Part shown: piece after piece, positions 29,406 to 44,512 of the stretch
Layout of the letters: every line of letters begins with the position of its first letter
How positions within the stretch are numbered: position 1 is the stretch's first letter
The notes under the pieces: generated by a model
The model's database searches: none
What the model was told of the DNA's origin: nothing
Seen by the model: only the letters and a program-made list of their open reading frames with translations
DNA from: Symsagittifera roscoffensis
Lineage: Eukaryota; Xenacoelomorpha; Acoela; Convolutidae
Direction: 5' to 3'
DNA: 64,000 nucleotides
Assembly (NCBI RefSeq): GCF_963678635.1
Contig: NC_087071.1
Location: 24,566,013 to 24,630,012 of the forward strand
Program-made: the position numbers and the translations under genes

Positions 29406-31025
29406 GCGAGCCCGTCATCAACAATCAATCGGCTCGCAAACATTTAGTTGATCTTCTTATCAAGCTATCCAAGCAATGAAACTTAGAACAATTTCAAGTT
29501 AAGCCACATTGCGAATCAGTTTGAAAAATTTAAAATTTCAAAGAACGAATTGCTCCGCTAAAAGTTGAAGGTTTTCTACACAAGCTGTTCCAGCAATAAA
29601 ATTTCAAAAAATTTTGAAGTTAATTTATGAGGCGATTTGGATGGCAAAAAGACTAAGTTTTCAATGAAGCTACTCAAGCAAGTAAACTTTGAAAAACTTC
29701 AGGTTGTTTCATAGAACGAATCAGCTGGAAAAAAGTTTTTCAGGTAAGCTATTCCAATTATAAAACAATAAAAAATTTAAATTTCTTACACCGAATCGGT
29801 TCGCGAACAAGTTTTTCTAAGCAAGCGTTTCAAGCCATGAAACTTTCAAGCTAAGAAAAATTATTCAAAGCTATGAAAAATTGAAGCTATGAAAAATTTC
29901 AAATTTTTCATGAAAAGATTCGGATAGGAAAAAAAAACAAATTTTATATTGGAACCCTTCAACCGATAAAACTTATATACTTAAAATTTTTTCATAGATA
30001 GAATCAGTTCGTAAAAGCTTAAGTTTTTCTAAGCAACTTAATCAAACTATGAGTTTTTGAACATTTTTGAAGGTATTTAAAAGAGCGAGTCGGTTCGCGA
30101 AAAATTTAATTTTTTCTAAGCAAGCTATTTCAGCTTTGAAACATTTCAAAATTCTCAGGAAAGGAATCGGTAGGTAAATATGAAAATATTTAGGACCATT
30201 CAACCTATAAAAATTTTGATAAAGAATTTCAACCTAATTTTTCAGGCTAAATCAGCTAACGAAAAGTTTTAGTCGTATTAAGCAGACTAATCAGTCGATG
30301 AAAAATGAATCATTTCAAATTGTTTCGTTTCACAAAGCAAATGAAGTCACGACAAGTTTATTTTTTATTAAGCAAGCTATTCCAGCAATAAAACTTTAAA
30401 ATATTTCAGTTATTTTTATGAAGCGAATTGTTTTTTTATTGAAGCCCTTCAAGCTATGACACTTTGAAACATTTCAAGTTATTTCATAGAGCTAACCGGA
30501 TGACAAGAAGTTAAATTTCTCTAAGCAAGCTATTAGTTATGAAAACTTGCTATGTTTTAAGTAAATTCAAGCGGCGAATCGAATGACGAAAGATTAAGGT
30601 TTCTAAGCAAGCTATTGTAGCAATCAAATTTCGATATACTTTTCTTGAAGCAAATCAGATGCCGAAAAATTTGAGTTTTTCTGCGCAAGCTATTCCACCA
30701 TTAAAATTTTCAAATTTTGCAACCAATTTCAAGGATTGAACCGAAAACTCGGTTATTCGATTGAAGCCCTTCAAGCCACGATACTTTAAACCATTTCAAA
30801 TTATTTCATAGCACTAATCGGATGACAAGAGTTTAAATTTCCCTAAGCAAACATTAGATAAGAAATTTTATATTATTCCAAGTAATTCCCTGAAGCTAAT
30901 CATTTGACAAAAGATAAAGGGTTTCTAAGCAAGCTATTGTAGCAATGAAACTTCGATATATTTTTCTTGAAGCAAATCAGATGCCGAAAACTTAGCAAGC
31001 TGAGAAAGCTATTCCAGCATTGAAA
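29406..31025 (-). repeat. Satellite block in inverted orientation
   Basis: Here the landmarks appear as reverse complements: TAAGCAAGCTATTCCAGC, TTTCATAG, and GAATCGG followed by TTCGCGAA, instead of GCTTGCTTA and CCGATTCCGTC. The block is about 1.6 kb and more diverged than its surroundings. Its left edge is marked by the inverted repeat GCGAGCC (29406-29412) and GGCTCGC (29431-29437). At the right, plus orientation resumes with AACCCATTCCGTGTATGAG at about 31032. Confidence 0.7.
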
Positions 31026-34000
31026 ATTCACAAACCCATTCCGTGTATGAGATTAGTTGAACTACTTCAGATTCGAAGCTCAATTAGCTTGCAAAAAAAA
31101 TTCTATATAATAACCGATTCCTTCTATGAAATAACAATTGAAATAGCTCTAACAACGTACTTGAAATATTCTGTTTTTTTTGCAATCCGGTTCCGTCTAT
31201 GAATTTACGTGAAATTTTTCAAAGTTTCATAGCTCAAAAAGCTTGCTTGAAAAATCCAACTTTTTTGCTAACCGATTCCAACTATGAAATAATTTGAAAT
31301 ACTTCAAGTTTTCATAGCTCGAACAACATGCCTGAAAAATTGAACTTTTTCGCAATCCTGTTCCGTTTATGAAATTACACGAAAATTTTCAATGTTTTGT
31401 AGCTCAAAAATCATGCTTTTAAATCTCAACCTTCTGCGAACTAATTCCGTCTATGAGATAACTTGAAAAAATAAAAAGTTTCAAAGCTCGACTAGCTTGT
31501 TAAAAATCTTCAACATTTTTTCGAACTGAATCCGTCTATGAAAGTACTTAAACTAATTCAAATTTTCAAAGCTCGAATAGCGTGCTTAAAAGTTTCAAGC
31601 TTTTTGCCAACCCATTTCTTGTATGAGATTAGTTGCACTATTTCAGATTCAAAGCTCAATTAGCTCGCCTAAGAAGTTCAACTTTTTGCTAACAGATTCC
31701 GTCTATGAGATCATTTGAAAAATTTTAAATTTCGAAAGCTCAATCAGCGTGCCTAAAATATTCAATTTTTTGGCAATCCGGTTCCGTCTATGAAATAACA
31801 TGAAATACTTCAAAGTTTAATTGCTCGAAAAACATGCTTAAAAATCTGAAACTTTTGCGAACCTGAAATAATAAAGAGTTTCAAAGCTCGACTAGCTTGC
31901 TTAAAACTTTCAAGCTTTTCGCGAACCCATTTCGTGTAAGAGATAACTGGAACACTTTCAGATTCAAAGCTTGATTAGCTTGCACAAGAAACAATAAGTA
32001 CAACCTTTTTCAAAAAACCGATTCCTTCTATGGAAATACTTGAACTAATAGTAAGAAGTTTCAAAGCTCAACTAGCTTGCTTAAAATCTTCAACGTTTTT
32101 GCGAACTGAATCCGTCCAGGAAAAAAGTTACACCAATTCAAATTTTCCAAGCTCGAATAGCGTGCTTAAAACTTTCAAGCTTTTCGCGAACCCATTTCGT
32201 GCATGAGATAACTGGAACATTTTCAGATTCAAAGCTTGATTAGCCTGCACAAGAAACATAAAGTTTCTGCGATCGGGTTCTGTCTATGAAATTACCTGAA
32301 TCATTTCAAAATTTCATAGCTCGAAATGCATGCTTAAAAATTTCAACCTTTTTGCTAATCTGTTTCGTCTATGAGATAACTTGAAATGAATCCAAGTTTC
32401 AAAGCTCGAATAGCATAAAAAGTTCAAAAGTTTTGCGAACCGAATCCGTCTATGAACTTTTTTAAGATTAATTCAAAACTTTAAAGGTTGATTAGCTTGT
32501 TTAAAACTTTCAACCTTTTCCCGAACAAATTCAGTGTATGAGATTACTTGAACTATTGCAGATTCAAAGCTTGATTAGCTTGCATAATAAAAACAACCTT
32601 TTTAAAAACCGATTCATTTTAACCTTGAAACATTTCAAATCTTCAAAGCTCGAATGGTTTGCTCCAAAAATTCAACCTTTTCGCAACCCAGTTCCGTCTG
32701 TGAAACTAAAAGAAGTATTTAGAAGTTTCGTAGCTCAAAAATCAAGCTTAAAAATCTCAACCTTTTTGCGAACCGAATCTTTTGATGAACTAACTTGAAA
32801 TGTTCAAAGTTTCAAAGCTCGAGTAGCTTGCTTAAAAAGTTAAACCTTTTGCTAACGAAATCCGTGTATGAGATTACTTGAATTATTACAGATTTAAAGA
32901 TTGATTAGCTTGCATAAAAAATACAACCTTTATCTAACCGATTCCCTCTATGAGATAATTTGAAATAATTCAATGATTCAATGCTTGAATAGCTTGCTCA
33001 AAAAATTCAAAAGTTTTTCTAAAGCTATTCCGATTATGAGACACCTTGAAACAAATCAAAATTACAAAGCACAAACAGCTTGCTTAAAAAAATCAGCTTT
33101 TCGCGAACCGAGTTCGTCTAAGAAGATACTTGAAATAATTCAACTATTCAAAGCACAAATAGCTTGCTTAAAAACTTTTTGCGAACACATTCCGCGTATG
33201 AGATAACTAGAACGATTTCAGATTCCAAGCTTAATTAGCTTGCTTAAAAAAACTTGAAATCTTTGCAATCCGTTCCATTTATGAAATGTATGACATATTT
33301 CAAATTTTCAATACTCAAAACGCATGCTTCAAAATCTCAACGCTCCGATTTATTCCATGAAATAATTTGAAAGATTCCAAAGTTTCAAGACTCGAATAGC
33401 TCGCTTACAATAATCAACATTTTTGCTAACTGTTTCCATCGATGAGATAACTCGAAATCATTCAAAATTTCAAAGCTCGAACAGCTTGCCTAAAACCTTT
33501 CAAGCTTTTTGCGAACCCATTCCGTGTATGATATTACTTGAACTCTTTCAGATTCAAAGTTTGATTGGCCGGCATAAAAAACTTCAAATTTGCGATCATG
33601 TACTGTCTACGAAATTACATAAAAAAGTTCGAAACATTATAGCTCGAATAGCTGGCTTAAAAAATTCAACCAATTCGTGAACCGATTCCGTCTATAAAAT
33701 TAATTAAAATAAACCACAATTTCAGAGCTTGATGAAATTGCTTTAAAAATTTTATCTTTTTGCGAACCCATTCATTGCACGAGATAACTTGAACTCTTTC
33801 AGGTTCAAAACTTACTTTTATTGATTAAAAAACGTGAGTTTTTCGCAATCCGGTTCCGTCAATGAAATTAAACAAAACATTTCAATATTTTTCTAAACAA
33901 AACATTTCAAAGCTCCAACAGAATGCTTAAACAATTCAACGTTTTTGCTAACCGATTTCGTTTATGAGATAACTTGAATTATTTCAAATCTCGAAGCCCG

Positions 34001-37000
34001 AATATCTTGCTTAAATCCTTCAATTTTTTCACTAACCGAATCCATCGATGAACTAAATTGAAATATTCAAAGTTTCATTGAAATAACTTGGAACGCTTCA
34101 AAGTTTCCTAGCTCGAATTGATTGCTTTAAAATTTCAACATTTTTGCAAACCGATTCCGTCTATGAAATTACTTGAAAAAACCAAAGTGTCAAAGCTTGA
34201 GTAAATCACTTAAAAGTTATATTCTTTTTGCTAAACCATTCATTGCACGAGATAACTTGAACTCTTTCAGATTCAAAACTTAATTAGAATGAGTAAAAAA
34301 ACGTGAATTTTTTGCGATCCGTTTCCGTCAATAAAATTACATGGAACATTTCAAATTTTCAAAGCTCCAATAGCGTGCTTAAACAATTCAACGTTTTTGC
34401 TAACGGATTCCCTCTATGAGATAACTTTAAGCACTTCTAAGTTTTAAGGCTCAAATAGCGTGCTTTAAATATTCAAACTTTCGCAATCCTGTTCCGTTTA
34501 TGAAATTACCTGAAGTTTTTCTAAGTTTCGTAAATCGAAAATCATGCTTTTAAATCTCAACCTTCTGCAAACCAATTCCGTCTATGAGATAACTTGAAAT
34601 AAAATAAAGTTTCAAAGCTCAACTAGCTTGCTTAAAAACACTTTTTGCTATCCATTTCCGTCAACACCTTTCGCAAACACCTTTCGCAATCCACTTCCGT
34701 CAATGAAATTAGATGAAGTGTTTCAAAGTTTTATAGCTCGAATTGATTGCTTAGAAAATTCAATCTTTACGCAAACCGATTTCGTCTATGTTTTTACTTG
34801 AAAGAAATCAAATTTTCAAAGCTTGAATAAATCATTTAAACTTTATAATCTTTTTGCTAACCCATTCATTGCACGAGATAACTCTTTCAGGTTCAAAACT
34901 TACTTTTATTGATTAAAAAACGTGAATTTTTTGCAATCCGGTTCCGTCAATGAAATTAAACAAAACATTTCAATATTTCAAAGCTCCAATAGAATGCTTA
35001 AACAATTCAACATTTTTGCTAACCGATTCCGTCTATGAAATTACTTGAAATAAATCAAAGTTTCAAAGCTTGAGTAAATCACTTAAAAGTTATATTATTT
35101 TTGCTAACCCATTCATTGCACGAGATAACTTGAACTCTTTCAGACTCAAAACTTGATTAGGTTGTGTAAAATAACTTGAATTTTTGCGATTCGTTCCGGT
35201 CAATAAAATTACATGAATAATTTCAAAATTCCAGAGCTCCAATAGAATGCTTGAACGATTCAACGTTTTTGCTAACCGATTTCGTTTATGAGATAACTTG
35301 AATTATTTCAAATCTCGAAGCGCGAATATCTTGCTTAAATCCTTCAATTTTTTCACTAACCGAATCTTTCGATGAACTACATTGAAATATTCAAAGTTTC
35401 ATAGCTCAAATAATAGAGTTCAACCTTTTTTCTATCCGACTCCGTCAATGAGATAAATAGACATATTTCAAATCCCAAAGCCCGAATATCTTGCTTAAAA
35501 TATCAATTTTTTTAGAAACCCATGTTTGAGAGAACTTGAACTATTTCAGATTCAAATCTTGATTAACTTGATATAAAGAAAACGTGAAACTTTTGCGATC
35601 CGGCTTCGTCCAAATTACATGAAAAGTTTCTAATTTTCATAGCTCAAAAACCTTGCTAAAAAGTTCAACCTTTTTGCGATCCAGTTCCCTCAAGGAAATT
35701 TCATAAAATACTTCAAAACTTCATAGCTCCATTAGCTTGCTTAAACAATTCAACGTTTTTGTTAACCGATTCCGTCTATCAGATAACTTGAATATATTCA
35801 AAACTCGAAGCCCGATTATCTTGCTTAAAACCTTCAGTCTGTTCAAGAATCCACACCGTGTTTGATAGTACTTGATCTTATTCAGATTCAAAGCTTGATT
35901 AACTTGCTTTTAAGAAAACGTGAAGTTTTTGCGATCCAGCTCCGTCGGAATTACATTGAAAGTTTCAAAATTTCATAGCTCGAAAACCTTGCTAAGAAAT
36001 TCAACTTTTTTGCTAACCGATTCTGTCAATGAAATAGCTTGGAACGCTCCAAAATTTCGTAGCTCGAATTGATTACTTTCAAATTTTAACCTTTTTGCAA
36101 ATCGATTTCGTCTATGAAATTACTTGAAATAAATCAAAGTTTCAAAGCTTGGAGAAATTACTTCAAAAAATCAAAGCTTGAAAAAAGTATAACCTTTTTG
36201 CTAACCCCTTCATTGCACGAGATAACTTGAACACTTTCAGACTCAAAACTTGATTAGGTTGAGTAAAACAACTTGAATTTTTGCGATCCATTTCGGTCAA
36301 TAAAATTACATGAATAATTTCAAAACTTCATAGCTCCATTAGCTTGCTTAAACAATTCAACGTTTTTGTTAACCGATTCCGTCTATCAGATAACTTGAAT
36401 AATTTCAAAACTCGAAGCCCGATTATCTTGCTTAAAACCTTCAGTCTCTTCATGAATCCACACCGTATTTGATAGTATTTGATCTTATTCAAATTCAAAG
36501 CTTGATTAACTTGCTTTAAAGAAATTGTGAATTTTTTGCGATCCGGCTCCGTCGGAATTACATTAGAAATTTCAAAATTTCATAGCTCAAAAACCTTGCT
36601 AAGAAATTCAACTTTTTCGCAAACCGATTCCGTCAATGGAACAACTCGGAACGCTTCAAAGCCCGAAATTACTTGAAATAAATCAAAGTTTCAAAGCTTG
36701 AATATGTCATTTAAAAAATTATATGCTTTTTGCTAACCCATTCATTGCACGAGATAACTTGAACTCTTTCAGATTGAAAATTTGATTTTATTGTTTCAAA
36801 AATTTAAAATTTTTTGCAATCCAGTTCCGTCAATGAAATTAAATGAAGTATTTTAAAAATGCAAAGCTCCAATAGATTGCCTGAACAGTTCAAATTTTTG
36901 CTAACCGACTCCGTCTATGAATTACTTTAAAAATTCGAAGCCCTATTACCTTGCTTAAAACTTTCAATCTTTTCACGAACTCACTCCATAAAATTACTTG

Positions 37001-39955
37001 AAATAAATCAAAGTTCCAAAGCTTGAATAGATCATTTAGAAATTATATATATTTTTTGCTAACCCATTCATTGCACGACATAACTTGAATTCATTAAGAT
37101 GCAAAATTCGGCTCCGTCAAAGAAAAAATATGAAATACTTCCTAGTTTCAAATCTTTAAAAGTTTGCCTAGACAATTCAAAGTTTTTGCGAACCAATACC
37201 GTCAATGAAATAACTCAAAATGCTCCAAAGTTCCGTAGTTCGAAATGATTATTTAAAAATTTTAACCTTTTTGCGAACAAATTCCATCTATGAACTCACA
37301 TGAAACAAACCAAAACTTCAAAGCTTGAAAAAATCCCTTGAAAATTATAACTTTTTTGCGAAGCCAATCATTGTACGACATAACTTGACCTCTTTCAGGT
37401 GCCAAACTTGATTAGCTTGACTCAAAAAAAAGGTGAATTTTTTGCGATCCGGTTCGGTCAAAAAAATTACATAAATTATCTCTCGCTTAAACCATTTAAC
37501 ATTTTTGCTAACCGATTCCGTCTCTATGATAACTTGAGACAATTCTAAGATTTAAAGCTCGAATAGCGTGCTTAAAAAAGTCAGCTTTTCGCAATACAGT
37601 TCCATCTTTAAAATTAGATGAAGTGTTTCATAGTTTTATAGTTCAAAAATCATGCTTAATAATCTCAACCTCGCGAAACGAATCCTTCGAGGAACCAAAT
37701 TGAAATATTCAAAATTTCATAGGCGGAAAGCTTGTGAAGAAAATCAACCTTTTTGCGAACTGATTCCGTCAATGAAATAACATGAAACAAATCAAAACTT
37801 CGAAGCTTGAATAAATCGCTTAGAAATTATATTCTTTTTGCTAACCCTTTCATTGCACGAGATACCTTGAACTCTTTCAGATCCAAAATTTGATAAGATT
37901 GATTAAAAAAACGTGAATTTTTCGCGATCCGGTTCCGTCATGAAATTACTTGAACTATTTCAAAATTTCAAATCTCCAACAGCTTGCTTAAAGAATTTAA
38001 CGTTTTTGCTAACGATTCCGTCTAGGAGATAACTTGAATTAAATCAAAACCTCGAGGCTTGAATAAATTGCTTAAAAATTGTGATTTTCTTGCAAACCCA
38101 TTCATTGTACGACATAACTTGAATTCATTCAGATGCAAAATTTGATTAGCTTGATTGAACAAACGTTATTTTTTTGCCATCCGGCTCCGTCAAAGAAAAT
38201 ACTTGATATATTTCCTAATTTCAAATCTTTAATAGCTTGCTTAAACAATTCAACGTTTTTGCGAGCCGATACCGTCAAAGAAATAACTCGAAATGCTTCA
38301 AAGTTAAGTAGCTCGAAATTATTGTTTAAAAAATTTAATTTTTTTGCGAACAAATTCCGTCTATGAACTCATATGAAACAAACCAAAATTTCAACGCTTG
38401 AACCAGTTCTATGAAAATTCTAATCTTTTTGCAAAGCCAATCATTGTACAACATAACTTGACCTCTTTCAGATGCCAAACTTGATTAGTTTGACTAAAAA
38501 AAAGTTGAACTTTTTGCGATCCGGTTCGGTGAAAGAAATTACATAAAATACTTCAAAATTTCACAGCTCCATTAGCTTGCTTAAACAATTCAACGTTTTT
38601 GCGAACCAATGCCGTCAATGAAATAACTCAAAATGCTCCAAAGTTCCGTAGCTCGAAATGATTATTTAAAAACTTTAACCTTTTCGCGAACAAATTCCGT
38701 CTATGAACTCACATGAAACAAACCAAATTTTCAACGCTTGAACCAATTACTTGAAAATGATAAACTTTTTGCGAAGACATTCATTGTACGACATAACTTG
38801 ACCTCTTTCAGATGCCAAACTTGGTTAGCAGGATTAAAAAACTTTTTCGCGATCCGGTTCCGTCAATGAAATTGCATGAAATATTTCAATTTCAAAGATG
38901 CGAAGCTCCAATAGCCTGCTTAAACAATTCAAATTTCCGATTCCGTTTTTGAGATAACTTTAAATAATTCTACGTTTCAGAGCTCATACAGCGGGCTCAA
39001 AAAATTTCAACCTTTTTGCAATCCAGTTGCGTCTATGGAATTAAATGAAGTCTTTCAAAGTTTTATAGCTCAAATTTCATGCTTAAAATGTCAAACTTTT
39101 CGCGAACCGAATCCTTCGATGAACTAAACTGAAATAGTCAAAGTTTTTCAGCTCGAATAGCTGGCTGAGAAATTTCAAAGTTTTTGCCAACCGACTCCGT
39201 CTATGGGATAACTTGAAATATCTCAAATCTCAAAGCCCGAATATCTTGCTAAATTTTTCAATTTTTTCACGAACTTGTTCCGTATTTGAGAATACTTGAT
39301 ATTTTTCAGATTCAAAGCGTGATCAATTTGGTTTCAGAAAACGTGAAATTTTTGCGATCCGGCTTCGTCGAAATTACCTGAAAAATTAGCTTAACAACCT
39401 TTCCGCAATCCAGTTCCGTCATTGAAATTAGACGAACTAATTCAATGTTTCATAGCTCACAATCCTGCTTACAAATCTCAACCTTTTCGCGAACCGCAAA
39501 CATCGATGAAATAACTTGAAATCTTCAAAATTTCAAAGCTCGAATAGCTGGCTTAAAAATTTCAACCATTTCGCGAACCGATTCCGTCTATGAAGTTAAT
39601 TGAAATAAATCACATTTTCCAAGCTTGATTAAATCGCGTAAAAATATTATCTGTTTTGCAAACCCATTCATTGCAGGAGATAACCTGAGCTCTTTCAGAT
39701 TCGAAACTTTATTAGCTTGATAAAAAAAACTTGATTTTTTTGCGATCCGGCTCCGTCAATGAAATTAAATGAAATATTTCAAGTTTTCAAAGCTCTTATA
39801 GCTTGCTTCAGCAATTCATCGTTTTTGCTAACCGATTCCGTCTATGTGATAACTCTAAACAATTGTAAGTTTTAAAGCTCAAATAGCGTGCTCAAAAAAT
39901 TTTTTATCTTTTCGCAATCCAGTTCAGTCTACGAATTTAGATTAAGTAATTCTAA

Positions 39956-42360
39956 GTTTCATAGCTCAAAATCATGCTTGCAAATCTCAACGTTTTCGCG
40001 AACCAAATCCTTCCATGAACTAAATTGAAAAAATCAAAATTTCATTGCTCAAAATGACTGCTTAAAAATTTCAACCTTTTTGCGAACCGATTTCGTATAT
40101 GAAATTACTTGAAATAAATCAAAGTTTCAAAACTTGAGTAAATCACTTAAAAGTTATATTCTTTTTGTTAAACCCTCATTGCACGAGACAACTTGAATTC
40201 TTTCAGATTCAAAACTTGATTAAATTGAGTAAAATAACGTGAATTTTTGCGATCCGGTTCCGTCAATGAAATTACATGAAACAATTCAAAAATTCTAAGC
40301 TCCACTAGCTTGCTTAAACAATTCAGGGTTTTTGCTAACCGATTCCGTCTTTGAGAAAATATGAAATTATTCTAAGTTTTCAAGCTTGAATAGCGTGCTT
40401 AAGTTATTCAAACTCTCGCAATCCAGTTCCGTCAATGAAATTAGATGAAGTATTTCTAAGTTTTATAGCTTGAAATGATTGCTTAAAAATTTCAATCTTT
40501 TCGCAAACCGATTCCGTCTATGAAATTACTTCAAATGATTCAAATTTTCAAAGCTTGAATAAATCACTTAAAAGTTATATTCTTTTTTTCTAAACCATTC
40601 ATTGCACGAGATAACTTGAACTCTTTCAGATTCAAAACTTGATTAGATTGAGTAAAAAAACGTGAAATTTTTGCGATCCGGTTCCGTCAATGAAATTACA
40701 TGAAACAATTCAAAACTTCTAAGCTCCCCTAGCATGCTTAAACAATTCAACGTTTTTGCTAACGGATTCCGTCTATGAGATAACTTGAAATAATTCTAAA
40801 TTATAAAGCTCGAGTAAAGTGTTTAATAAAAAATATAACCTTTCCGCAACCCACTTCCGTCATTGAAATTAGATGTGGTAATTCGATGTTTCATAGCCCA
40901 CAATCCTGTTTACAAATCTCAATTTTTTCGCGAACCGCAATTATCGATCAAATAACTTGAAATATTCAAAGTTTCGAAGCTCGAATAGCTGGCTTTAAAA
41001 TATCTTGCCTAAACAATTCAACGTTTTTTGCTAACCGATTCCGTCTATGAGATAACTTGAAATAATTTTAAAGCTAGAGTGCAGTGTTTGAAAAATTCAA
41101 TTTTTTCGCAATCCTGTTCCGTTTATGAAATTACCTGAATTTTTTCAAAGTTTCATAGCTCAAAATCATGCTTGCAAATCTCAACGTTTTCGCGAACCAA
41201 ATCCTTCCATGAACTAAATTGAAATAATCAAAATATCATTGCTCAAAATGACTGCTTAAAAATTTCAACCTTTTTGCGAACCGATTTCGTATATGAAATT
41301 ACTTGAAATAAATCAAAGTTTCAAAACTTGAGTAAATCACTTAAAAGTTATATTCTTTTTGTTAAACCCTCATTGCACGAGACAACTTGAATTCTTTCAG
41401 ATTCAAAACTTGATTAAATTGAGTAAAATAACGTGAATTTTTGCGATCCGGTTCCGTCAATGAAATTACATGAAACAATTCAAAATTTCTAAGCTCCACT
41501 AGCTTGCTTAAACAATTCAGGGTTTTTGCTAACCGATTCCGTCTTTGAGAAAATATGAAATTATTCTAAGTTTTCAAGCTTGAATAGCGTGCTTAAGTTA
41601 TTCAAACTCTCGCAATCCAGTTCCGTCAATGAAATTAGATGAAGTATTTCTAAGTTTTATAGCTTGAAATGATTGCTTAAAAATTTCAATCTTTTCGCAA
41701 ACCGATTCCGTCTATGAAATTACTTCAAATGATTCAAATTTTCAAAGCTTGAATAAATCACTTAAAAGTTATATTCTTTTTGCTAAATCATTCATTGCAC
41801 GAGATAACTTGAACTCTTTCAGATTCAAAACTTGATTAGATTGAGTAAAAAAACGTGAAATTTTTGCGATCCAGTTCCGTCAATGAAATTACATGAAACA
41901 ATTCAAAATTTCTAAGCTCCACTAGCTTGCTTAAACAATTCAGGGTTTTTGCTAACCGATTCCGTCTTTGAGAAAATATGGAATTATTCTAAGTTTTCAA
42001 GCTTGAATAGCGTGCTTAAGTTATTCAAACTCTCGCAATCCAGTTCCGTCAATGAAATTAGATGAAGTATTTCTAAGTTTTATAGCTTGAAATGATTGCT
42101 TAAAAATTTCAATCTTTTCGCAAACCGATTCCGTCTATGAAATTACTTCAAATGATTCAAATTTTCAAAGCTTGAATAAATCACTTAAAAGTTATATTCT
42201 TTTTGCTAAACCATTCATTGCACGAGATAACTTGAACTCTTTCAGATTCAAAACTTGATTAGATTGAGTAAAAAAACGTGAAATTTTTGCAATCCAGTTC
42301 CGTCAATGAAATTACATGAAACAATTCAAAACTTCTAAGCTCCACTAGCATGCTTAAACA
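39956..42360. repeat. Higher-order repeats of 423 bp and 1194 bp
   Basis: The landmark ATTCAGGGTTTTTGC is at 40321, 41515 and 41938, giving offsets of 1194 and 423 bp. 39956 to about 40730 matches 41150 to about 41924 almost base for base. 41515-41937 is repeated in tandem at 41938-42360. 423 bp is five monomers. Confidence 0.8.
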
Positions 42361-44028
42361 ATTCAACGTTTTTGCTAACGGATTCCGTCTATGAGATAAC
42401 TTTAAGCAATTCTAAGTTTTAAAGCTCTTATAGCGTGCTTTAAATTTTGAAACTTTTGCAATCCTGTTCCGTTTATGAAATTACCTGAAGTTTTTCAAAG
42501 TTTCGTAAATCGAAAATCATGCTTTTAAATCTCAACCTTCTGCAAACCAATTCCGTCCATGAGATAACTTGAAATAAAATAAAGTTTCAAAGCTCAACTA
42601 GCTTGCTTAAAAACACTTTTTGCTATCCATTTCCGTCAACACCTTTCGCAAACACCTTTCGCAATCCACTTCCGTCAATGAAATAAGATGAAGTGTTTCA
42701 AAGTTTTATAGCTCGAATTGATTGCTTAAAAAATTCAATCTTTACGCACACCGATTTCGTCTATCTTTTTACCAGAAAAAAAATTCAAATTTTCAAAGCT
42801 TGAATAAATCATTTAAAAATTATAATCTTTTTGCTAACCCATTCATTGCACGAAATAACTTGAACTCTTTCAGGTTCAAAACGTACTTTTATTGATTAAA
42901 AAACGTGAATTTTTCGCAATCCGGTTCCGTCAATGAAATTATATGAAACATTTCAAATTTTAAAAGCTCCAATAGCTTGCTTAAACAATTCAACGTTTTT
43001 GCTAACGGATTCCGTCTATGAGATAACTTGAAATAATTCTAAATTATAAAGCTCGAGTAAAGTGTTTAATAAAAAATATAACCTTTCCGCAACCCACTTC
43101 CGTCATTGAAATTAGATGTGGTAATTCAATGTTTCATAGCCCACAATCCTGTTTACAAATCTCAATTTTTTCGCGAACCGCAATTATCGATCAAATAACT
43201 TGAAATATTCAAAGTTTCGAAGCTCAAATAGCTGGCTTTAAAATATCTTGCCTAAACAATTCAACGTTTTTTGCTAACCGATTCCGTCTATGAGATAACT
43301 TGAAATAATTTTAAAGCTAGAGTGCAGTGTTTGAAAAATTCAATTTTTTCGCAATCCTGTTCCGTTTATGAAATTACCTGAATTTTTTCAAAGTTTCAAA
43401 GCTCGAAAATCATGCTTTTAAATCTCTACCTTCTGCGAACCCATTCCGTCTATGAGATAACTTGATATAATAGAAATTTTCAAAGCTCGACTAGCTTGCT
43501 TATAATTTCAACCTTTTTGCTAACCGATTCCGTCTATGAAATTACTTGAAATAAATCAATGTTTCAAAGCTTGAGTAAATCACTTAAAAGTTATATTCTT
43601 TTTGCTAACCCATTCATTGCACGAGATAACTTGAACTCTTTCAGACTCAAAACTTGATTAGGTTGTGTAAAATAACTTGAATTTTTGCGATCCGTTCCGG
43701 TCAATAAAATTACATGAATAATTTCAAAATTCCAGAGCTCCAATAGAATGCTTGAACGATTCAACGTTTTTGCTAACCGATTTCGTTTATGAGAAAAATT
43801 GAATTATTTCAAATCTCGAAGCGCGAATATCTTGCTTAAATCCTTCAATTTTTTCACTAACCGAATCTTTCGATGAACTACATTGAAATATTCAACGTTT
43901 TTGCTAACCGATTTCGTTTATGAGATAAATTGAATTATTTCAAATCTCGAAGCGCGAATATCTTGCTTAAATCCTTCAATTTTTTCACTAACCGAATCTT
44001 TCGATTATGAGATAAATTGAAGTGGACG

Positions 44029-44512
44029 GAAGTGGACGGAAGTTCATCTTATTTCATTGACGGAAGTGGATTGCGAAAGGTGTTTGCGAAAGGTGTTGAC
44101 GGAAATGGATAGCAAAAAGTGTTTTTAAGCAAGCTAGTTGAGCTTTGAAACTTTATTTTATTTCAAGTTATCTCATAGACGGAATTGGTTTGCAGAAGGT
44201 TGAGATTTAAAAGCATGATTTTCGATTTACGAAACTTTGAAAAACTTCAGGTAATTTCATAAACGGAACAGGATTGCAAAAGTTTCAAAATTTAAAGCAC
44301 GCTATAAGAGCTTTAAAACTTAGAATTGCTTAAAGTTATCTCATAGACGGAATCCGTTAGCAAAAACGTTGAATTGTTTAAGCATGCTAGGGGAGCTTAG
44401 AAGTTTTGAATTGTTTCATGTAATTTCATTGACGGAACTGGATCGCAAAAATTTCACGTTTTTTTACTCAATCTAATCAAGTTTTGAATCTGAAAGAGTT
44501 CAAGTTATCTCG
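44029..44512 (-). repeat. Inverted duplicate of 42218-42692
   Basis: About 480 bp reading as the reverse complement of 42218-42692, including distinctive pieces such as CGAAAGGTGTTTGCGAAAGG and AAGGTTGAGATTTAAAAGCA. Near-identity implies a recent event. The left edge carries a small tandem GAAGTGGACG. The flanking satellite keeps plus orientation on both sides and repeats a short segment around the junction. Confidence 0.85.
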
